Source: Bifiguratus adelaidae (taxonomy: Eukaryota > Mucoromycota > Endogonomycetes > Endogonales). From it: a DNA stretch of 64,000 nucleotides. This document shows positions 57,268-64,000 of the stretch, one piece after another (positions within the stretch are counted from its first letter, which is position 1; every line of letters begins with the position of its first letter). The stretch covers positions 1 to 64,000 of the forward strand of contig MVBO01000031.1 in NCBI GenBank assembly GCA_002261195.1, given 5' to 3'. Below the pieces are notes generated by a model, which worked only from the letters and a program-made list of their open reading frames with translations, was not told where the DNA came from and did not search any database. Both the position numbers and the translations under genes were made by a program.

Positions 57268-58010
57268 CTAGGCAACCCAAGCACGTCCGACCATCTCCGT
57301 CAGTCCCACATCGTGTGTATTGATCTGATAGCATCCAACCAAGACACCCACTGTAGCCGCACGCAGTGTCCATGTCATGAGTTTGTTCAAGACCGGACTC
57401 TTTCGTTCATCAAAATAATCTAAAATGGCACATCAGCAACCTTTCGCATTTTCCGATTCTTCTGTCGCAATAGCCTACCTGTGATGCAAGAATCGAACCC
57501 AAGGTGACAGTGGAGAGGCAAAACAACACCCAACAACATGTCCGTGACGGGAGCACCACCTTGAATAAGTTGAGCGCTGATAAGAGGAACCAAGGCGACA
57601 GATAGTCCACGTTCAAAACTCCAGTGAAAGGAACCATCGACACGATTGGGTTCTGGAACGGCGACCGCTGCATAACCGTTAGTGTCTGGGTAATTCCACC
57701 CAATGCCTCTGGTGACTTACTGGTTGGCGTGGCAGGTACGGCAGCTAGATAAAGGTCGGATGAGTTGCTGAACAAAGTAACAAACTTCATGTAAGCAGAC
57801 TTACCCCGTGCAAAGACAGTTTTGGAGCTTTGAACCCCAAGAACCCGACCTACATGGGGAAATCTGGGGGTCAATACACGAACGGCAATACTATAAGTCA
57901 CTGCTAATGTTGAACAACTAACCCGTATGGAAGGCAAGAGCGCCCTTCTGACGAGCAGCTCTGTTCAAGACGGCCGATAGCTGTTGTGGAGTAGCAAGTC
58001 TAGTGGCCAT
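57268..58010 (-). CDS. SDH4: Succinate dehydrogenase membrane anchor subunit (CybS)
   Basis: A small multi-exon gene of about 180 aa. The first exon gives MATRLATPQQLSAVLNRAAR, a mitochondrial presequence-like start. After splices come RVLGVQSSKTVFAR and SSDLYLAAVPATPT, then GSFHWSFERGLSIALVPLIS (start of helix 1), APVTDMLLGVVLPLHCHLGF, DSCITDYFDER and DVGLTEMVGRAWVA. The HxHxGFDSCI motif is the haem-ligand region of CybS, and the Tyr in DYF is the quinone-site residue. This is complex II subunit D. The exon structure is short and dense; exon limits in the middle are less certain than the ends. Confidence 0.9.
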
Positions 58011-58596
58011 GCTCATAAACACCGGTACCTAGGTAGAGGAGGACTCGATCACTGTTTACCGACACTGCCGCAAATTTGCACGTGATCGATGAAGTTGCTG
58101 TCACGTGTATTTGTCGCCAGCGAAGCTAGCATTCAAGATCGATGGCTCTCGCAGTCTCTTTTAAGTCATGATCCGCTGCTTGACATCACCAGCTTCGACA
58201 GCCTGAATTTGAAATGACGCAACTTTTAACAATTGAACCATTAGACCACATAGTGAACGTCATTGGTGCAATTGGTGCGTATTGTCATGGACAAGCGAAA
58301 TTATGAGCATACAGCAACTTGCCGCCCATACATGCAAGGTGACACCGCCTCTATCTTACAAAACAATGCTCAAATCGGAGTGCAAAAGTAGTACAGCCAC
58401 CTCTCATACACGGAGAGCCTAAATCGGTCGCGGAAATGAGCTCACGTGTTCGAACGGACATATGTCCAAAATGGGACGACTCCACATTTCGACGATTCCC
58501 AGTCTTGTCATCCTCTGGATTGCGCGCCAACCTTATATTGAACACAGCTCGCTCTTGGTGCCAACACAACCTATAAGACGACAAGTAACGTACACC
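58011..58596. other. Divergent intergenic region SDH4 / CoA ligase
   Basis: 586 bp. No coding sequence is supported. Short TATA-like runs are absent. Confidence 0.4.
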
Positions 58597-60630
58597 ATGA
58601 TATTTCAGTCTCATTATGCACCGGTGAACATTCCAGAAATCACGATACAACGACTTCTCTTCTCCAATCCGTGCAATACGCCTTTGGATAAGGTGATCAT
58701 TACTCACGGTATTACGGATCGAAAGTTGACCTTTGGTCAAGTGATGGATGGCGTCAAAAAGTTTGGCAAGGCGTTGAGGCAAGAGGTGGGGTTGAAGCCA
58801 AGCGATACCGTTGCTGTGTTTTGTCCCAATCAGGTGAGTGTCCAGTGTAAAGGGCATGATGGTTTAATCGGATATAGCTGTACTATCCGGTAGCGATCTT
58901 GGGTGTTTTATGTGCCAACGGCGTTGTCACGACGGTGAACCCGGTGTATACCGTTCCTGAATTCAGGTTTCAGTTGGAAAATTCAGGCGCAAAGTATATC
59001 ATCACTGTTCCCGAGTTTCTCGAAAAGACGTTGGAGGCTGCCAAGTCCGTGAACATTCCCAAGGAAAATGTCATACTTTTCGAGCCGATGAGCGGCTACA
59101 AGGATGTGGAAGCCATGATTGCGAGGACCAGGTTGACTGGGGAGCAAGGCGAGTGGGACGATTTCAGTGGGGAGAGATGCCGTGAGCAAACCGCGTACCT
59201 CATGTATTCTTCAGGCACTACAGGTAGGCCTGTCACAAGAGTTTCCCCGTCCTCTCCTAATGCTCGGTTACAGGAAAATCCAAAGCAGTAGAACTGACGC
59301 ATTATAATCTGGTAGCAAACATCCATCAATATTTCCGTGCTGTGACATGGCTCGATGCAGACAAGGACGTCGTCTTGACGTTCCTGCCTTACTATCATAT
59401 CTATGCTCTAACCTACGTCATGCATTTCATGATTGTAAAGGCGGGTATATTTGACAACGGAAGAGGTGTACCTTGACTAAACCTGTTTCAGGGAATTCCC
59501 GTGGTGATACTCCCAGGCTTCAACATCGAAACCTACCTCGGCTGCATCGAAAAGTACCGCGCCTCCTTTACGCCCTCCGTCCCGCCCGTCTGTTTGGCCA
59601 TGCTCAAGTACCCACATCTTAACAAGTACGACTTGTCCTCATTGAAGCGTATCGTGTCTGCTGCTGCACCGTTGGGATTGGAACTTGAGCTGGCGCTCAA
59701 GAATAGGCTTGATATCCTGGTTGTGCAAGGCTATGGTATGACGGAGGCTTCCCCATATACCCATGCGGTGGACATGGAGAAGGATTTACCGGAATCCTAT
59801 GGATCGGTGGGTAGGTTAGCAGCCAATATGGAAGCAAAGATTGTCGATGAGGACAAGAAGGGTCAGTATGAGACGATTGAGGTGACGCAATGCGTAATTC
59901 CTGATTATAGAGTTGGCCTATGGTGAAATTGGCCGCCTCTTGCTCCGAGGTCCGAATGTCATGAAGGGGTACTATCGGTAAGTTACGTAGTGGCGACTAG
60001 TCTTGTTCTGAACTATTTCCTTTCCTCATCCAGCAACCCTGAAGCCACAGCCGAGGCCATTGATTCGGATGGTTTTTACGATACAGGTAAGAATGTCCGC
60101 CCACATGTTCAACATGCACTCAGACGGCTTAGGTGATCTCGCCTTTGTGGACCACAATGGCTATTACTTTGTCGTGGATCGTGTCAAGGGTAAGTCGGAC
60201 CATGATTTATTACGCAATCATATCCTGAACTCTTGTCAGAATTGATAAAGTACAAGGGCTTGCAAGTGGCACCAGCAGGTACGTCGCAATCACGCATGAC
60301 CGTGACATGTGCCTGATCCGCCTACCAGAAATCGAATCCCATCTCAATGAGCACCCAAATCTCCTGGATTCGTGTGTGGTTCCGCTGTATTCGGCAGACG
60401 AAGCGACTGAACTTCCATTTGCGTTTGTCGTCGCCGATCCGGCTGCCAATCCTCGACCTACGGAGAAAGAGATTCAAGATTACGTTGCCGCACGCGTTGC
60501 TCCTCACAAGAAGATAAGAGGTGGGGTAAGATTTGTGAGTGAGATCCCCAAGAATCCAAGTGGCAAGATCCTTCGTCGTGTCCTTCGAGATCAATTGCAA
60601 CAATCGCAGAAGCAGGCATCAAGATTGTAG
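58597..60630 (+). CDS. 4-coumarate/acyl-CoA ligase-like enzyme with PTS1
   Basis: Multi-exon gene of about 540 aa, starting MIFQSHYAPVNIPEITIQRL. The adenylate-forming motifs are present: YSSGTTG joined by splicing to KSKAVELTHYNL (A3 region, Lys kept), FLPYYHIYAL, VVQGYGMTEASPYTH (A5), DGFYDTGDLAFVDHNGYYFV (A7), VDRVKELIKYKGLQVAPAEI (A8) and NPSGKILRRVLRD (A10, catalytic Lys). The last three residues are SRL, a peroxisomal targeting signal type 1. The sequence is like plant 4CL and fungal acyl-CoA ligases. A peroxisomal role in activating a fatty, aromatic or phenylpropanoid acid is likely; the substrate is unknown. Confidence 0.92.
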
Positions 60631-61386
60631 ATGTGCAATTGCGTCTAGATGGTTCAAGGCTCATGTTGATATATGACGCGTAACCGAATATTATGGTATG
60701 TCAGAGGCGGTAAAACAACTACAGGCAATTTGATGATTGCCCGGAAATGTATCCTTTTTTGTGGTACATTTTACCCTTGGGAGAGACCCTTTGTATCCAC
60801 AGTCAGGATAGCGGGATTTCCAATCTCATGCGGAGTAACGCGGATATATCAAAATTTAGCTCTTGAGCTGCAGGCTCTATTCTGCATCGCCTGTTACTAC
60901 CTAAGAGCACGATGTGGCATTATCCTATTGAACGCAACGATATACACAAGTTCTCTACATGCCGCCATATCGAAAGGAGAGAAACGGTACCACAAATGAT
61001 CATGTACAGGTTGGCACGTCATCGGAGTCGATGTCTGTTTCGGATCACCGATGACAAATTCTGTTTTCGGCCCTTGTACAGGCCTCGGCACGCGTCATCT
61101 TAACCTTTCCAATCCAGCGTGCAGGTCAGCATAGTATCCATCGCGCCTTCTCGGTGGGAGATGTTACTTGATTCTGCTGCAACACGTCATATCTGTTTCA
61201 GAAAGATTGTGGCCATTGCCTAGTATTACTGAAATGCCCACTGCATGCCTGTACATGTCACGGCACTCTTCGCTCCAATGCGAGTACACATGGCAAGTAT
61301 TCATAGTGCGTAGAACAATGGTTCTCTCGATCATTTTACGCTTTAAATAAAATGGATATTTTTGGGTGGTCTTTCTCTGAGACAAA

Positions 61387-61398
61387 CCCCCCCCCCCC
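61387..61398 (+). repeat. Homopolymer run of 12 C
   Basis: Twelve consecutive C bases directly before the TATA element of the GPI-type gene. Such runs are slip-prone in replication and in sequencing, so exact length may be unsure. Confidence 0.85.
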
Positions 61399-61403
61399 TG
61401 GCA

Positions 61404-61413
61404 AATATATAAC
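61404..61413 (+). promoter_or_regulatory. TATA box of the small surface-protein gene
   Basis: AATATATAAC lies 43 bp before the start codon at 61456 and directly follows the poly-C run. This is the clearest TATA element in the window and fits a strongly expressed surface protein. Confidence 0.6.
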
Positions 61414-61455
61414 AGCTCATCCTTCTTCTCAATCTCTTGTTCTTTACTTGTCGAG

Positions 61456-62053
61456 ATGGTTCACGTCAAGGAACTTGTTGTCTTTGGCTGTATTGCCTTG
61501 TTGGCCGGCGCTCGCGCTCAAGGTAGGTCCTTATCCGAAGGGACGGATCAAGCGTGTTCGTCCGAGATTTCCTGTGGGATCGTGGCGCGCGTTCGACAGG
61601 CGCACCTTTTCATGGGCCTGTGGACATGCGCATGGTGCAGGCGGGGTCTGGGAACAATGTCCACTCACTCTAGCGTGCATCCCTGTAGTTACCTCTCAAC
61701 CTGCCATCGTCACCTCTCAACCCGCCCCGGTGACTACTCAACCAGCTCCAGCCACTGATATCGGTTGGGCCATCTCTGACTTGCCTCCTTCCGTCGCCTC
61801 CATCATGGCTTCTGTCACCTCGGAGCTCTCCTACTACGCTACCGCGTCTCCCATGGCCACCGGATCCTCCTCGGGAATGATGATAGGTATGTCGTCCGTG
61901 GCCACTGCTGCCTCCAGCAGCAAGTCTGGATCCATGTCTTCCAGCGCTAGTGCTTCGGCCTCCTCTACCTCTGGTGCCCAATCTGTCTATCAACAAGCCG
62001 TCATGGGTGTTCTCGGTGGTGCCGCCGTTGCTGCTCTTGCTCTCGTTTTCTAG
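61456..62053 (+). CDS. Small GPI-anchored-type surface protein
   Basis: Two exons, 61456-61522 and 61689-62053, 143 aa. Exon 1 encodes the signal peptide VKELVVFGCIALLAGARAQ. After the splice the mature part starts VTSQPAIVTSQPAPVTTQPA, a Thr/Gln/Pro repeat. A short stretch near WAISDLPPSVASIMASVTSE follows, then a Ser/Ala-rich stalk. It ends in a hydrophobic helix (GVLGGAAVAALALVF) with no charged tail, as in GPI-anchored proteins. The Ser/Ala/Gly region before it can hold the cleavage site. Function is unknown; cell-wall association is likely. The intron is 166 nt, longer than its neighbours. Confidence 0.82.
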
Positions 62054-62281
62054 ATAATATATAGTGTAGATGAAAGATGATTATATGGCGAAACTTAGCA
62101 GATCCATTCAGAATAGTAAATGAAATCGGTATAACACTTATCTTTGCATAACCTTCATTCACCTTGGAATCCATCACTTCTGCGACAGGGGAAGGGACCA
62201 ATCATTGGATCGAAAAATTGCCTAAGATTGATTTTTGATGTCTTTCGATCTCTTTTGACTCTTCACCTTCTTACTTGTGCC

Positions 62282-63674
62282 ATGACATCCGAGACACCAC
62301 CTTTGGATACCACGCCTGCGTCGCCTATTACACAACGCAAATATCGTATCGCCACCGAGATAGTGACGGTTGACAATGCGGATGAACATGGAGCTGCTTC
62401 AGTTCCCATTTACCAGACGGCGACTTTCAAGCAAAAGAGCGCCACGCAAATGGGGGAGTATGACTACTCTCGGAGTGGCAATCCAACCCGGTCTCATTTG
62501 GGTAAGTATGCATCCAGGAGTGGAGGATATATGGCGTACTCAACTGTCATAGAAAACCATCTCGCTAAAATCATGGGTGCTGCGCGAGCGTATGCCGTCA
62601 CCAGCGGCATGAGTGCTCTCGATGTGATCACTCGTCTTGTTAAGTCTGGAGATGAGATCATTGCGGGTGACGATTTGTACGGCGGAACGAACCGTCTCCT
62701 GTCCTTTTTGGCCAAGACGCAAAATGTGAAAACACACCACATCGATACGACAAACTCTCAATCCATCATCCCTCATCTCTCTGTTAAAACTCGTCTTGTG
62801 TTGTTGGAAACCCCAACCAATCCGCTTATCAAAATTTGCGACATTCCAGCTATCGCCAAGCTCGTTCACGCGTCGTGCCCGAACGCATTGGTGGTGGTGG
62901 ACAATACCATGATGTCGCCTTACTTGCAAAAACCTCTTGAGCTTGGTGCCGACATCTCCTATCACTCAGGCACCAAGTACTTGTCAGGACATCACGATTT
63001 GATGGCTGGTGTCATTGGCTGCAAGACCGATGCCATTGGCGAACAAATCTATTATGTGATCAATGCTACCGGATGCGGTCTCGGTCCATTTGATTCGTGG
63101 CTGCTTATTCGAGGCGTCAAAACATTGTCCGTTCGCATGGACAGACAACAAGCCAACGCTCAAAGAGTCGCCCAATTCTTGGAGGATTACGGATTCAAGG
63201 TACACTATCCGGGCAGCCGAAGCCATCCGCAATACGAACTTCATCACAAAATGGCCAAAGGACCCGGAGCCGTGCTCAGCTTCGAGACTGGAGACGTCGG
63301 TACGAGTGAACGCATCGTGGAGGCCACAAAATTATGGGGCATCAGTGTCAGTTTTGGTTGCGTGAACTCGCTCATCAGGTAAGCTCCTGGACGGTGGTGC
63401 CACCCCACACACCTAGACTTATACCCACCGTCCTCCTCCCAGTATGCCATGCCGCATGTCGCATGCATCTATCCCAGCGCATATTCGGGCAGAAAGAGCC
63501 CTTCCAGAAGATTTGATCCGCTTGTGTGTAGGCATCGAGGATGTAGAGGACCTGTTGGAGGACCTGTACGCTGCCCTTGTCAGCGCTGGTGCCCTTCAAG
63601 ATCAAGCATTGGAGGAGAAGTTGAACAGATTAGCGCTCGATGGGCGTGACGCCGTCGCCAAGCGGAAAGATTAG
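62282..63674 (+). CDS. STR3: Cystathionine beta-lyase
   Basis: Three exons: 62282-62501, 62553-63378 and 63443-63674, 425 aa. A PLP-dependent Cys/Met metabolism enzyme. YDYSRSGNPTRSHLENHLA comes early and carries the phosphate-binding SR-SGNPT. VTSGMSALDVITRL and VVVDNTMMSPYLQKPLELGA (Asp for the PLP ring nitrogen) follow. SYHSGTKYLSGHHDLMAGVI holds the Schiff-base Lys. GPFDSWLLIRGVKTLSVRMD and SMPCRMSHASIPAHIRAERA complete it. The LGPFDSWLLIRGVKTLSVRMD pattern with HHD suits fungal cystathionine beta-lyase (Str3/MetG) over gamma-synthase. It cleaves cystathionine to homocysteine, pyruvate and ammonia. The start ATG at 62282 gives MTSETPPLDTTPASP. Confidence 0.93.
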
Positions 63675-64000
63675 ATCCAGGAACATGGCATGGAGGCAAG
63701 TCCGCACAATAAAGACACGATCTTGTGGTCCTGTTCGCCCCTCGCCCCTCACCCCTTCCCCTTGTGTCAGAAGTCTGTGCTACCGACCGAAAACCCAAGT
63801 GGCGGATCCAGAAGCGAAAACGCAACTGATTTCCGGATTTGGAACAGGTCTCAGAAAGAGGTCTAGTTGGTGGAGCTTGTACCAATCAAGAGGTGTGCGA
63901 GATATGAAACTCGTTTATCTAGATTGAACTTGTTGACGCTCTATCTCTGACTCGAGAACTTGTGGGGATTCATTTGTCGCATCGTGTATATAAGAACCAG
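63675..64000. promoter_or_regulatory. 3' flank and right-edge promoter with TATA box
   Basis: The last 14 bp include TATATAAG at 63987-63994, which probably belongs to a gene starting beyond the window. A plus-strand frame at 63640-63927 has no protein-like character. Confidence 0.45.

Larger units (their letters stand above)
60631..61455. other. Intergenic, about 0.8 kb, with TATA and poly-C tract
   Basis: Mostly AT-rich, no supported gene. A run of 12 C (61387-61398) and the TATA box of the next gene lie at its right end. Confidence 0.45.

Noticed and set aside
61352-62053. 233-codon frame read straight through 61523-61688
   Set aside because: The spliced model (signal peptide exon at 61456-61522 joined at 61689) gives a coherent secreted protein; the unspliced frame has no sensible N-terminus.
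1-64000. CRISPR array, rRNA operon, prophage or complete transposon
   Set aside because: No regularly spaced repeats, rRNA-like blocks, phage genes, terminal inverted repeats or transposase or reverse transcriptase motifs were seen; the gene structure is eukaryotic.

Overview
The window looks like nuclear DNA from a filamentous fungus. Most genes carry several 50-70 nt introns with GTAAG-type donors. Both strands are used evenly and spacing is tight (100-400 bp). The proteins are typical fungal ones: IML2, UreG, COP9 subunit 4, Sdh4, Cbp4, Esf2 and DUF6987/LEA-like proteins. An early-diverging lineage such as Mucoromycota is my best guess, from intron density and protein style only. Thirty protein genes are called with good support, plus weaker candidates. 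No tRNA, rRNA, CRISPR array or intact transposon was seen.

Layout. 1-11 kb: IML2 (runs off the left edge), SCYL2 pseudokinase, ureG, TPR phosphatase PP5 and an M20 metallopeptidase. 10.6-19.9 kb: a mucin-like membrane protein, a 2.1 kb stretch without a convincing gene, a SUKH/KNR4-domain protein, a triple-KH RNA-binding protein, an S4-domain protein that may be fused to the downstream pseudouridine synthase, and cyclophilin PPIL3. 20.7-22.2 kb: an MFS transporter. 22.2-27.2 kb: a gene-poor island with decayed gene copies. 27.2-42 kb: CSN4, an aldo-keto reductase, a NIPA-type transporter, an unknown multi-pass membrane protein, MPP6, a PAS-kinase-like kinase, ESF2 and an unknown single-pass membrane protein.

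43-50.5 kb: four intronless LEA-like genes arranged as two divergent pairs, followed directly by the HSP110 chaperone SSE1. This looks like a stress or desiccation-protection locus and is the most interesting part of the window. 50.8-64 kb: a SYLF/Ysc84 protein, CBP4, GlnRS, a myristoylated-type EF-hand protein, SDH4, a peroxisomal-type acyl/coumaroyl-CoA ligase, a small GPI-type surface protein and cystathionine beta-lyase. A TATA box closes the right edge.

Most genes are unrelated housekeeping neighbours. Functional grouping is visible mainly in the LEA/HSP110 block, and several divergent gene pairs share short promoters (SCYL2/ureG, KH/S4, SYLF/CBP4).
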